Origin: Viscum album
Taxonomy: Eukaryota; Streptophyta; Magnoliopsida; Santalales; Viscaceae
Direction of reading: 5' to 3'
Length of the DNA stretch: 64,000 nt
NCBI GenBank assembly: GCA_963277665.1
Contig: OY728143.1
Coordinates: 533,792,394-533,856,393, forward strand
The notes below the pieces were generated by a model that saw only the letters and a program-made list of their open reading frames with translations, was not told the origin of the DNA and ran no database searches. The stretch's first letter is position 1, and the number at the start of each line of letters is the position of its first letter. The position numbers and the translations under genes were made by a program. Shown one piece after another: positions 1-11,561 of the stretch.

Positions 1-905
1 ATTGGTTCAAATTTATGTTGAAGATGTAATTTTTGGTTTAAAAAACTAAAAACTTTTCCATGAATATTTAATATTAATTCAAAAAAAATTGAAATGAGTA
101 TGATGGGTGAATTAAATTTCATTTTATGACTTCCAATTTATCAAAAAGATTTTTTAAATTGTTTTATTAAAAGATAATACATTACATATTTACTAAAGAA
201 ATTTGGACATGAATAAAACAAGACATATCAAATACCTATGTGTACAAATATTAAACAAGATTAAGATGAATCTAGAAAACCAGTTGGAAACTAGTTATAT
301 TGTTGTACGATTGGTAATTTATTATATCATGCGGCTTGTAGGCCAGATATAATGTATTTAGTATGTCTTTCTGTTAGATTTCAGTCTGATCCTAAATAAT
401 CTCACTTAAGTGGTGTCACAATAATTATTAGATATTTTAAAAGATAAATACTTCAATAATTTCTCTATCAAAACACATAAGATTTTAATTTAATATCACA
501 TTTATATATTGAATTTAGAAGTAGCATATTATATAGAAAAAAATCCTCAAGTACTTGTATTTTTTTATGAAAATCACTAGTGTTATGTTTTAGTAAGAAA
601 CAACAGTCAGTTACCCTATCAAAAGCTGAGGAAAAATATGTATCTGCAGGTAGTTGTTGGGCACAAGTATTGTGGATGAAAAACACTCATATGGAAATTG
701 GACTAAATTTTATGAATTCACATATTTTATGTAATAATACAAGTGATATAAATATTTCAAAAATACTATTAATCATTCTATAACTAAGTATATTGTTATC
801 AGACATCATTTTCTAGGTGATCTTATTCTTAAAAATGATATATAAATAGAAACTGTAAGTACTGAAATTCAATTAGCAGATATTTTTACCAATCCACTTC
901 CCATT
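1..905 (+). pseudogene. pol: copia pol remnant: reverse transcriptase end and RNase H
   Basis: These are decayed C-terminal parts of a Ty1/copia polyprotein. Position 14-25 reads YVED, the copia RT catalytic motif YVDD with one Asp changed to Glu, followed by VIFG. Next come MSMMGELNF-like and LLKKFG-like stretches of the RT C-terminal half. At about 319-415, in one frame, are RPDIM and RFQSDPK, matching the copia block SRPDIM...ARFQ.DPK. RNase H follows: SKKQQSVTLSKAEEKYV and GSCWAQVLWMK at 583-680, then CNNTSDINISK (copia D/NNTSAI.I.KNP), and ADIFTNPL near 876-899, the usual ADIFTKPL end of copia pol. Several frames and many stops are needed to read it. It continues left out of the window. 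Confidence 0.85.
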
Positions 906-2370
906 ATGAGGATTGATTTTATTAAGGGAGAGCATTGATTATTTGATTTTAAAAGAATTTTTTATTTTATTTTTTTAATAATTTCTAATCTTCAATGTTT
1001 TAAATAATTAATTTTTATTTTGAATAATTTAATATGTTATTTTTATTTTTTTCCCACATAACTTTTATTTTATTTAAATAATGTAGGGATTATTAGGTAA
1101 GTAAATGACATAGGAATCAAGAGTGGTAGAAACTTTTTCAAATTCCAATCTTGTTCATTTTCTCAAAACCATTCAAAACATCTAAAACCTTTACCACCCC
1201 CTTCTACCTTTGTCTAAACCTGAAAAACCCAAAACATTTGAGCCTTTAGAACTATGAAATAGAAATGTTCAAGATGAAGTGAATCAGGGATAAAGAAGAT
1301 AGTACTGCCAAGCATCAGTGCAAGACATGAAGATTGATGTTATGTGGAAAAGTAATATACCTGGATTGGTTTTATGAAACGGATCTCATGTGGTGGAAAG
1401 CACTTGATTTTCAGAATCCTGAGCAAAACATTCAGTGGAAAAAATAAAGATCTTCTATATGATGTAGTGCTTCTTCACGTTTTCTAATCCATTGTTTCCA
1501 GTCTTGGAGATACAGATGACACCATATTTTCGAAAATTGAAGATGAAAATTTTTAAAATTCATATGTGGAAATATATAGAATCATAAACATCCCTCATAA
1601 TGTTGTTTTTCATTCCGACATAAAAAATATTGGAGATGATGAACATAAGTCAAATAAAATTATGTTAATTTTTTTGCTTCTATAATATTAAGAAAATTGA
1701 TAGTGAAGGATATGGAACCCGATCAGAAGATTCTTATTATTTTTGTGCAAACATGGATTTCACCTAGAATGTTTGAGAAGGAGATAATTTTTTATCCGGA
1801 CTTGTACATAATATTTTTTCTTATGATCGAAATCAATTTGAATTTTCTTAGATATATGGTATGATTTCTCAAATAATATTGTCAACCTGAGGCAAGAATG
1901 AACTTCTATTTCTATGGGAGGCTCATTTCAAAATTTTTTTATGTATAATATACAATGATTAATAAATGTCTGAGTAAGATTCCATCACATAAATATTTTC
2001 AATGCTGAAACTCTATGGAAGATTGGCTTCTTTTATAGTACTATGAAAGGAAAGCATATGCATTTTGGAGCTAAGGAAGACAGGGACTCAGCTCTGGGGG
2101 ATCAAACTGCTAAATATAAGAAATTTATGGAAGAATATAGTGTTGTTGGAACCTCATACAGATTAATATTTCAATAATTCGATTAGCATGATAATGAAGG
2201 AAGTCAAGAAGGACTTTAGACGGAAAGGAACATAGTGGATCAATTTTTTGAGGAGACAATTCTAAAAAAATTACAACTTATCCTCTTCAGAGTAACATAT
2301 TTATTAGGGAATCTACTGTATAATAAATTTAACGATAAACTATTTCTCCAATTGAGGTGACTCCTCAACT
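906..2370 (+). other. Decayed 3' coding/spacer part of the copia element before the CACTA insertion
   Basis: Just after pol, 924-934 reads AAGGGAGAGCA, a purine run like those in copia 3' regions. From about 1240 to 2370 the composition becomes less AT-rich and short open stretches appear in changing frames (for example SPIEVTPQ just before the CACTA end at 2371), like a coding region with many indels. In Sireviruses this is where an envelope-like ORF lies. I could not match it to a specific domain. No intact ORF is present. Confidence 0.35.
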
Positions 2371-2520
2371 CACTACAACAAAAATAGGCCTTATTGGAGG
2401 TATATTAGTGGTCATTCTGTAAAATGACACTAATAGTTTTTAAGAAGGTTTTAGCGGTAGTTTTTAATAAAACATTGCTAAAACGTGTCTTTTTACAATG
2501 CAGAATCCCCCCCAAACCCT
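2371..2520 (+). repeat. CACTA left terminus and subterminal inverted repeats
   Basis: CACTACAACAAAAAT begins at 2371. Within the next 120 bases are two foldbacks: TTAGTGGTCATT (2407-2418) against AATGACACTAAT just after it, and TTTTAGCGGTAG (2449-2460) against TTGCTAAAA near 2476. CACTA elements carry such short repeats as transposase binding sites. Confidence 0.55.
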
Positions 2521-2737
2521 CACGAGACCCCCCAACCCATGACCACCATGACCCCCATAGACCTAGCGTGTTTCCCCTTTGCCTCACTAGTCTTGACCCG
2601 TGCTTTCTGCCCCTCAGTGCACCTCGCCGCCCCTAAACGTGCCTCACTACCCCTATTGGTAAGGTGTTTTTTCCCTTGTTTATTTTCTATGATATTTTTT
2701 TGGAATATTCAACATTTTTCATTTGAGGTTTTGGGTA
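2521..2737 (+). other. C-rich CACTA interior left of element B
   Basis: A C-rich stretch (2508-2660) follows the subterminal repeats. It contains short open frames without family resemblance; I treat them as chance. Bases 2733-2737 (GGGTA) are the left copy of the element-B target duplication. Confidence 0.4.
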
Positions 2738-2969
2738 TGTAGAGACCCGAAGTTTGACGTACATGTATATTAAATTACTTTTGTGGAATACTTAATACAT
2801 AACAAAAATATACACACATGGACTGTAATATTATAGTGTCTTTGAAAACTCGGAATAAAATCTTCTAATCATGGTGAATGATCTCCAACATCTCCCATAA
2901 AAATCTTCCCCTTTTTTTCTTACCTAAAACCTTTCATTATATCCTGGGTAAAAGAAAACCTAAAAAATG

Positions 2970-2985
2970 TGAGTTGAAATGCTCA
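2970..2985. promoter_or_regulatory. LTR palindrome TGAG...CTCA (element B left LTR)
   Basis: TGAGTTGAAATGCTCA, with TGAG/CTCA arms, sits about 230 bases from the 3' end of the LTR (minus sense), in the context CTTACTGAGC...ACTCAC. Related palindromes lie in the other Ty3-type LTRs of this window. The function is unknown. Confidence 0.5.
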
Positions 2986-4241
2986 GTAAGGGTAATAATG
3001 GATAAAATAAAACATACTATATACATTTGAACTTAAAAACACGAACATAATGTTTAAACATCAAAATCTTGAGTAATGACATAAAACATGGAAGTACGTA
3101 AGGAATAGATCATAAAGAAACATTAAGAATGATAAAATATCATGGGAATAAAACATGTAATTGTGGAAACCATTAAGCACATGATATGATTTCCATATTC
3201 GCCAAGGCATTTCTTCCAAGACCATCTTAGTGGACAAAGTCCCTTTCTGAATCGAGTTCACTACTCGTTCCAGTCCTGTATTACTGAACCGGTTTAACAT
3301 GCCATTCCAGCCATGTCTATCTCATGAGATATAAATCTTTACCCAATGCATTGGAGGGAGATATAGGTCCCACCCATCTCATATTGAAATCAATCTTTCG
3401 TGTGCCACAATATAAACATACATCATTCATAATAACCCAACGAATAAAATTGGTTTCATAAACATCATCCCATCATAACATAATTTATATAAAGGAAATG
3501 GATATCATTTCATAATAAGAAAAGTGAAACAATTTAAATCATAGAAACATTATACTTAAAACATACACATATGAAATAATTTCATTTTAGATTGAAAAAG
3601 GTTTTGATAAAACACTTGAAATCAATTCTTGAGGAAAATATCCATTCTTCTTTAAAATAATTTTCTTTTCACAAAATGAAATGCATTTTTAAACGAAAAG
3701 GATTTTCTTGAAAATATCCACGAAATCTTTTTGAGGAAGCTTCATGAAAATCAAGCTTTAAAAATTCGTTTGTGCTGTATAAGTTAAAAAAACCATTCTT
3801 CTCGTACTTTTTCCAAAAAAGTCAAATAGTACCTCGTACGAAAAATGACAAGAGATTCCTTTCATATACTTTACTAAAAACTCACCAAAGGGTAAAATTG
3901 GATTTAAACAATTGTAGGTGGATGTAAACATTACTACATATTGAGGGAACATGGTTGTGGATGATAAAATACACCCCAGTAAATACCATAGTATAAACAA
4001 TCTCGGATAAAAATGAGATTGTGATATTTCCCCTTACCTTAGGTCCGATTTGCTTCGTAGGTGTCCGAACCTCCTCTTCTTTGAAGAACCTCTTTGAGTC
4101 CTATTCTTAGGGAACTAAAATTTGTCTTTGAAGAAGAACATGACCTCTAAGATGTTTCTAGGGAAGTGGAGAGAAGAAATTGGCAGGGTTCGTTTGAGCT
4201 TGAAGGCTCAATGTGGTGTGTGGAAGAGAGGGGGGAGGTGC

Positions 4242-4252
4242 CCATTTATAAG
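4242..4252 (-). promoter_or_regulatory. Putative LTR TATA box (element B left LTR)
   Basis: The minus strand reads CTTATAAATGG inside a GC-richer patch (CCTCCC before it, GGGCACC after it), typical of a Pol II LTR promoter. The same patch is found in the right LTR at 9713-9724. Confidence 0.5.
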
Positions 4253-6094
4253 GGAGGAGAGGGGCACCTTTGGAATAACGAAAAATATTATTTTATTATA
4301 AAGTCATATTCGGTTTTAAATAGCTCCAAATTGATTTATTTTGTATCTAAGGTGGGGATGGGTCTAAATCCTCTCATCCAATAGAATTTATACAAGGTTA
4401 GATTCCTATTCTAACCTTATCATTTAGATTTAACATTACGTTAAATAATTTTACTTTTACAGTGTCTTCTTGTGTTCATATACTATAAGGGTTATAAACT
4501 TACTATAAGCAGCCAAAATAACCCCAAGTTAGTTATTATTATTATATATAACCTTATCTAAGTCATTTGTACGAACCATAGATTTTTAGGAATAAAATAA
4601 CAATTACTAACATAATATTTGTTTTAAAAACTATTTTATGACAATTTCGACACTATTTAGTAATTGAATTTTTTGAAAATCATAAAATAATGATTAGTTC
4701 GAAAAAATTTAATTAGATCGATACTTAAATGTCATATTAACTTATAAAATTAGTGTAATTCATAAAAAGTCTAAAATTATATTTATTTTGGTATTTATAA
4801 CATCAATTATCTCAATATTTCATTAACAATATAATTACTGCATCATCTTTGTGTCATAAATAAATTAAATTATTTAAAGTATAAAAATTACAAATATAAT
4901 ATCATTATGTAGGAAATATTTTTAGCTTTCTAATGAATATTTGTAGTCGAATTTATCTTATGTATAACCCTATATTAAAAATTATAATCTTATTAAACTT
5001 TGATTTTAACTAATTTAACCCTTCTTTAAATAAATTAATAATAAATGTCCTAATCTAATCCATGTGTTCCTAAATGGTCATATTTTATTCCTATGGTTGT
5101 TTTTGGTCGACTTACACTTATCCAATAGAATTAGGACATGTTTTAGGGAAATAATAATATCATTTTTACCCTTAATTACACTATTTACTTTTATTCGTGG
5201 TAAAAAAAACGTAAAAAGTTACTATTCACCAAAAAAATTTTTCATCTAATTGAACCACATTTTACATACTGAAATTGTCCGTGTCTCTCGGATTTTTGAA
5301 AGTTCCACTCACAGAAACAGTAAAATCATGTTTTATGAAAAATTCATTTTTTTAACTACCACTTAGTGGTTTCACTATTCATCAAAAAATGAATGTTTCC
5401 AGAAAAATACCAAAAATTAGGCCTAAGCTATATTTGATATTATGAACTCAAAAATTATTTCTATTTTACCAAATCCAAAAAATACCAGTTGCATTAATTA
5501 ATTTAAAAAAATAATTCCTGTCGTTAAAACAAATAGCGTGTTCTTAAGAGATAATAATTATCAATAGATTGACACTTGTTTATGTCTGGTTTAAATGTGA
5601 AATTACATTCAATGACCAAAATTGTATTAAATTGTAAAAATATATTATAAATATACTTTAAAACCCCTCAAATTAATAATTTATCACTATTAATTATTTC
5701 GATTAAAAAGGTTGTTTTTAAATAAAATTTAGTAATATTTACTATTCATCTGAAAATGAAAGTTATTCGAAAAGAACCAAAATTTCACCCTAAGCTAATT
5801 TTGATTTTCGGAATCCAAAAATGAATTCCATTTTTAAAAATAAAATTTACAAAATTTCAAAAAGTGGTTATTAATATTCATAGAATCCAGTTTTAATAAT
5901 ATTTTAATAGCATATCGTTGTTTAGTGAAACTCGGTATTGCGTACTACACATGCTATCAAGGAAGGTTTTGATTGCGTGTAATGAAAGAAAAGTCAAGGA
6001 TTCCTGTTGTGCAAGCTCCTTTTGGTGTAGCATACAACACAAGAGATTAATGAAATATGAAAGAATATTTTTCATGAAATTTCAGGGTGTTACA

Positions 6095-6120
6095 TTCTAC
6101 CCCCCTTAAAATGAATTTCG
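6095..6120 (-). promoter_or_regulatory. Element B polypurine tract
   Basis: The minus strand reads TTTTAAGGGGGGTAGAA directly before the LTR start TGTAACACC. This is the classic Ty3 polypurine tract that primes plus-strand DNA. It shows that the left LTR is the 3' LTR. Confidence 0.85.
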
Positions 6121-6764
6121 CCCTCGAAATTCGTCAGGGTTATAAATGGATTACTACTCGAAAGATTCTTTAATAGAATCCCACATAGTAAATGAATACC
6201 AAAACCAATATTTAAAAACAACAGTATGAAACATAACGGTTACCCAAATAAACTAATCACTGGGTTTCCACATAGGTGAAAATATGGATATGGAAGAGAA
6301 ATCTAACCATCATGTTCTGGTGGAGAGTGGTAGAGAACATGGCTATGGAAAATCCAGAAATCACAAAGCCATAAATTAGTGACGATCTAAGGTACCATCT
6401 GATTCATCAGATATAAGAGCACTAGGACAACATTTTTTTTTCAAGATCATTTCCATAAAGTTGATGAAATTTGAATTAGAAGAAATACTTTCGTGATTAT
6501 GGTATAGTCTCTCCATTGGTCATTATTTGGGAAATTTCCACTTCATATCTTAAAGAAATGAAGTTGAATTTGTCATTCGTGATGTGTTATCAGATCATGT
6601 GACAGAATGATGGGTCATTCCATCTATTTCAAACAACAGGTTAGAAATGTTATCAAAAAATATATAAGACCATCTATAGTGAGATTAATCATATAAGGTT
6701 CCTAAAATGGACTTATACTTAATATATCATACTACATAGTATAATAAAACTAATTTCAACTAAA
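6121..6764 (-). other. Element B interior without recognisable coding
   Basis: Next to the polypurine tract a few codons (minus, about 6138-6110) resemble the DEFRGRNSF-type tail often seen just before the tract in plant Ty3 elements. The rest is AT-rich without integrase, RNase H or RT motifs in any frame. Confidence 0.4.
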
Positions 6765-6895
6765 CAGGGACTTCTTGTAGGCCAGTGGTAGGCGATAATG
6801 GCTAGTCGCGCTTCTGTTGTGGGTTCGATTCCCACAGCCTTGTCCGATGCGATGGGTTATCGCCCATCCGGTAGGTTGTCCTTTTTCTAAAACTA
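6765..6895 (+). repeat. tRNA-derived, SINE-like sequence inside element B
   Basis: TAGGCCAGTGG at 6778-6788 fits the Pol III A box with one mismatch, and GGTTCGATTCC at 6822-6832 fits the B box perfectly, with a tRNA-like distance between them. The T arm GTGGG-TTCGATT-CCCAC is fully paired. The would-be acceptor ends (CTTCTTG and AGCCTTG) do not pair and no anticodon arm can be drawn, so this is not a working tRNA. A T-rich tail (about 6880-6886) follows. It may be a SINE head or an old tRNA-derived insertion. Target duplications are not clear. Confidence 0.45.
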
Positions 6896-7541
6896 CATTA
6901 CTATAATATTCGATCAATAATATTGAAAAATTGTTATATCCTTAAACAATAGTAACTTATGTAAAACATAATCCATTCCAATCTCTAGGCATATCTAAAA
7001 TACGTCAGTCCAAGCTCATAGTATAAAGAAAATGATTACTTGAAATGTCACATAACAATCACATAAATGCCATTATTTATCTCCCACATATCATAAGATA
7101 TATCTTGTTGGTCAAATTACAAACATTTGAATAACTTAATCATGTATTCTCTTGAAAAATGAATACCCATTTAACATTTGTGAAAACATGAATGCTGTCA
7201 AAAGTAAACTCTTTTCCACATACCAAAATCCAAAAAATTCGATATACTCAAACCATGATACCACATAGTCCTTATATCAATCATGAGCTCATGAATACTA
7301 TCAAAAATATTAGATTATGTTTATCCCATCATTATGTGCATATCATATGCTTTCCAAAAATATTTCAATCACTTTTCATTGTTACTCATGCCATATTCCT
7401 ATAGAAAACCATAATAGACCAATACATAGATATTCCAATATACCATAAAAGTACCTCAATAACATTATTATGGAATAACAATACATAAACACTTCAAACT
7501 ATCATCTTCAGTGGTTATCCTGGAATAATTCCTTCCTTAAT
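6896..7541. other. Element B interior, nothing recognised
   Basis: AT-rich sequence between the SINE-like piece and the gag fragment. No polymerase motifs or intact frame are visible on either strand. Confidence 0.5.
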
Positions 7542-7952
7542 TTAGAAGTTACTTTTTAGGTCAGGGCATTGAGTTGGGTAATGCCCATGTTTTCCACAAA
7601 TAAGACATTGAACTCCATAACAGTCTGTCACTCTTTGTTCCTTTTCTCCACACAGATACCATCTGTCCCCCCATTTGAGGTATTCCTCATGGTTCTTCTT
7701 CCCTTCTTTATAAATCTCAATCTTCCTTTCTTTATTCTCCTCAACATGCGAACATACAAAAATGTATATCTTCCTCTTATTTGATGAATTAGGAATACCA
7801 CTAAATTTCACCTTGTTAATCATATATCACGATGACTGATTTGGAATAATCAAAATATCTATCTCTATAGGCATTACACAATTTTGTTGCTCATAGTCAC
7901 CAATTTTTACATTGGATTCAATGCTAACAGAATTCTTTCTGGTTCCCTCCAT
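7542..7952 (-). pseudogene. gag: Element B gag fragment with CCHC zinc knuckle
   Basis: The minus-strand frame starts ATG at 7952 (MEGTRKNS) and runs 137 codons to a stop at 7542, with one in-frame TGA near 7826. Near the C-terminus CLICGKHGHYPTQC fits the retroviral zinc knuckle CX2CX4HX4C exactly, so the protein once bound RNA as a Gag nucleocapsid. A normal plant Ty3 Gag has a capsid domain of a few hundred residues before the knuckle; here there is only a short charged stretch (EENKERKIEIYKEGKK). The ATG lies about 258 bases inside the 5' LTR, a usual leader length. The short form may be the family's real product or a deletion. Confidence 0.65.
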
Positions 7953-8190
7953 TGACTAAAAGACAAAAAGAATTCTGTGAGAGGCAAAAATCATGTAAGG
8001 AAAATAACATAATCAAGGGGGAGTACCTTCAACATCTAACATCCTAGGTTTAATTATAATATCATTACCGTAATTATAGGACTATAACCTATACTTATAC
8101 TTAATCATAGGCACATCCCTAGACATACTATAGAAATATCTCTAGGGATCTCACTAAAGTTCTCGCATCCTAGTTTCCAAAGGTTGACTA
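7953..8190 (-). other. Element B 5' leader
   Basis: This untranslated region lies between the primer-binding site and the gag ATG on the minus strand. No ORF is seen. Confidence 0.5.
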
Positions 8191-8209
8191 AACCTCCCTC
8201 TAATACCAA
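8191..8209 (-). promoter_or_regulatory. Element B primer-binding site (initiator tRNA-Met type)
   Basis: The minus strand reads TTGGTATTAGAGGGAGGTT one base after the LTR end. It resembles TGGTATCAGAGC, the site complementary to plant initiator tRNA-Met used by most plant Ty3 elements, and fixes the right LTR as the 5' LTR. Confidence 0.8.
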
Positions 8210-8442
8210 CTGTAGAGACCCGAAGCTTGACGTACATGGAAATTACATTACTTTTGGGGAATACAAAATACATAACAAAAATAGACACACAAGGACCGAA
8301 ATAGTTTAGTGCCTTTGGAAACTCAGAATAAAATCTTCTAATCGTGGTGATAGATCTTCAACATCTCCCATAAAGATCATCCCCTTTTTTTCTTCCCTAA
8401 AACCTTTCTATATATCTTGGGGAAAAGAAAACATAAAAAGGG

Positions 8443-8458
8443 TGAGATGAAATGCTCA
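8443..8458. promoter_or_regulatory. LTR palindrome (element B right LTR)
   Basis: TGAGATGAAATGCTCA is the counterpart of 2970-2985. The loop has changed but the TGAG/CTCA arms remain. Confidence 0.5.
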
Positions 8459-9712
8459 TTAAGGGTAAGAATGGATAAAATAAAACATACTATATACATT
8501 TTAACTTAAAAACATGAACATAATGTTTAAACATCAAAATCTTGAGCAATGGCATAAAACATGGAAGTACATAAGGCATAGATCATAAAGAAACATTAAA
8601 AATGACAAAATAGCATGGGAATAAAACATGTAAGTATGGAAACCATTAAGCACATGATATGATTTCCATATTAGCCATGGCGTTTCTTCCAAGACCATTT
8701 TAGTGGAGAAAGTCCCTTTCTGAATCGAGTTCACTCCTCGTTCCAGTCCTGTATTACTGAACTGGTTTAACTTGTCGTTCCAGCCATATCTATCTCATGA
8801 GATATAAATCTTTACCCAATGCATTGGAGGGAGATATAGGTCCCACCCATCTCATATTGAAATCATTCATTCATGTGCCATAATATAAACATAAATCATT
8901 CATAATAACCCAACGAATAAAATGGGTTTGATAAGCATCATCCCATCATAACATAATCTATATAAATGAAATGTATATCATTTCATAATAATAAAAGTGA
9001 AACCATGTAAATCATAGAGACATTATACTTAAAACATACACATATGAAAAAATTTCATTTTAGATGGAAAATGGTTTTGATAAAACACTTGAAATGAATT
9101 CTTGAAGAAAATATCTTTTCTTCTTTAAAATAATTTTCTTTTCACAAAATGTCATGCATTTTTTAAAGAAAAGGATTTTCATGAAAATAGTCATGAAATA
9201 TTTTTGAGTAAGATTCATGAAAATCAAGCATTTAAAATATGTTCGTGCCGTATAACTTAAAAAAACATTCTTCTCGTACTTTTGCCGGAAAAGTCAAAAA
9301 GTACCTCGTACGAAAAACGACAAACAATTCCTTTCATATACTTTACTAAAAACTCACCTAAGGGTAAAATTGGATTTAAACAATTGTAGGTTGATGGAAA
9401 CAATATTACATATTGAGAGAAAATTGATGTGGATGATGAAATACACCCCAATAAATACCAATATATAAACAATGTCGGATAAAAATGAGATTGTGATATT
9501 TCCCCTTACCTTAGGTCCGATTTGCTTCGTAAGTGTCCGAACCTCCTCTTCTTTGAAGCGCCTCTTTGAGTCCTCCTCTTAGGAATCTACAATTGGTCTT
9601 TGAAGAAGCCCAGGACCTCTAGTATGTTTCTACGGAAGTGTCGAGGAGAAACATTCATGATTTTTAGGAGTTTGAAGGCTCAATGTGGTGTGGGGAAGAG
9701 AGGGTGGAGGTG

Positions 9713-9724
9713 CCCTTTTATAAG
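9713..9724 (-). promoter_or_regulatory. Putative LTR TATA box (element B right LTR)
   Basis: The minus strand reads CTTATAAAAGGG in the same GC-richer patch as in the left LTR. In a 5' LTR this would drive the genomic transcript. Confidence 0.5.
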
Positions 9725-11561
9725 GGAGGAGAGGGGCACCTTTGGAATAACTAAAAATATTATTTTATTATAAAGTCATATTCAGTTTCAAATAGATCTA
9801 AATTGATTTATTTCGAAGAAAAGGTGAGGATGGGTCGATATCCTCTCATCCAATAGAATTTAGACAAGTTTAGGTTCCTATTTTAACCATATCATTTAGA
9901 TTTAACATTAAGTTAAATAATTTTACTTTTACCCTGTCTTCTTGTGTTCTTATACTATAAGGTTAATAAACATACTATAAGCAGCCAAACGAACCCAAAG
10001 TTGTTTATTATTAATATATATATCCTTATCTAAGACATTTGTCAGAACCATAGATTTTTAGAAATAAAATAACAATTTCTAATATAATATTTTTTTAAAA
10101 AACAATTTAATGTCAATTTTGACACTACTTAGTAATTCATTTTTGTGAAACTCATAAAAGAATTATTAGTTCTAAAAAAGTTTATTAAATCAATAATAAC
10201 ATGTCATCTTAACATATAAAATTAGTTTAATTCTTAAAAAGTCTCAAATTATATTTATTTGGGTATTTATAACATCAATTATCACATTATTTCATTAAAA
10301 ATATAATTACTAAATCATCTTTGTGTCATAAATAAATTAAACTATTTAAAGTCTAAAAATTACAAATAAAATATCATTATGTAGGAAATCGTTTTATCTT
10401 TCTAATGAATATTTATTATCGAATTTATATTATGTATAACCCTATATTAAAAATGATATACTTATTAAACTTTGATTTTAACTATTTTGACCCTTCTTTA
10501 AATAAATTAATAATAAATGTCCTAATCTTATCCATGTGGGCCTAAATGGTCATATGTTATTACTAAGGTTGTTTTTGGTCGAATTACACTTATCCAATAG
10601 AATTAGGACAAGTTTTTGGTAAATAATAATATCATTTTCCCCTTAATTACCCTATTTACTTTTAACCGTGGTAAAAAAAAGTAAAAAGTTACTATTCACC
10701 AAAACATATTTTCATCTCACTGAACCACATTTTACTTACTGACATCAACCGTGTCTCTCGGATTTTTTAAATTTCACTCACAGAAGTGGTAAAATTATGT
10801 TTTATGAAAAATTCATTTTTTTAACTACCACTCAGTGGTTTCACTATGCATCAAAAATTGAAAATTTCCAGAAAAATACCAAAAATTAGGCCTAAGCTAT
10901 ATTTGATATTATGAACTCAAAATTGATGTCTATTTTAACAAATTCAAAACATATCAGTTGCATTAATTAATTTAAAAAAATAATTCCCCTCGTCAAAACA
11001 AATATCTTGTTCTTAAGAGATAATAACTATCAAAGGATTGACACATGATTATGTCTGGTATAAATGTGAAATTACATCCAATGACCAACATTGTATTAAA
11101 TTGTAAAAATATATTCTAAATATACTTTAAAACCACTCAAATTAATTATTTATTACTATTAATCTTTTCGATTAAAAAGGTTGTCTTTAATTAAAATTTA
11201 GTAATTTTCACTAATCATCAGAAAATGATGGTTAACCAAAAGTACCAAAATTGCACCCTAAGCTAATTTCGAAATTCCGAATCCAAAAATGTATTCCATT
11301 TTGAAAAATAAAATTTACAAAATTTCAAAAAGTGGTTATTACTATTCATAACAGCTAGTTTTAATAATATTTTAATATCATATCGTTGTTTAGTGAAACT
11401 CGGTATTGCGTACTACACATGCTATCGAGGAAGGTCTGATTGCCTGTAATGCAAGGTAAGTCATGGATGCTTGTTGTGCAAGCTCCTTTTAGTGTAGAAT
11501 AATACACAAGACATTAATGAAATTAAAAAGAATATTTTTCATAAAATCTCGGGGTGTTACA

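Larger units (their letters stand above)
2738..6094 (-). repeat. Element B 3' LTR
   Basis: This is the left direct copy, ending in GTTACA at 6094. On the minus strand it starts TGTAACACCC and ends GGTCTCTACA. It holds a TATA-like box (4242-4252) and a short palindrome (2970-2985). The middle (about 4400-5900) is very AT-rich. Open frames inside it have no family resemblance. Confidence 0.88.
2738..11561 (-). mobile_element. Element B: non-autonomous Ty3-type LTR retrotransposon (LARD-like), complete
   Basis: Two direct copies of a 3.35-kb repeat (2738-6094 and 8211-11561) begin TGTAGAGACCC and end GTTACA on the plus strand. Read on the minus strand this is an LTR starting TGTAACACCC, a common plant Ty3 start, with TG...CA ends. 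The minus orientation is fixed by the polypurine tract beside the left copy and the primer-binding site beside the right copy. The flanks are GGGTA (2733-2737) and AGGTA (11562-11566), a 5-bp target duplication with one mismatch. The interior is only 2116 bp with a gag fragment and no PR, RT, RNase H or integrase, so it depended on proteins from another element. By eye the LTRs differ at roughly one base in eight over their first 150 bases, so the insertion is old. Confidence 0.88.
8211..11561 (-). repeat. Element B 5' LTR
   Basis: This right direct copy matches 2738-6094 throughout, with scattered substitutions and small indels. It ends GTTACA at 11561. It carries the same palindrome (8443-8458) and TATA patch (9713-9724). 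Confidence 0.88.

Noticed and set aside
2424..2742. A proline-rich frame next to the CACTA left end
   Set aside because: It runs through the subterminal repeats and into the element B LTR, so it is an accident of a C-rich stretch.
6771..6849. A possible functional tRNA gene
   Set aside because: The A and B boxes are good, but the acceptor halves do not pair and no anticodon stem forms. It is better explained as a tRNA-derived SINE-like sequence.
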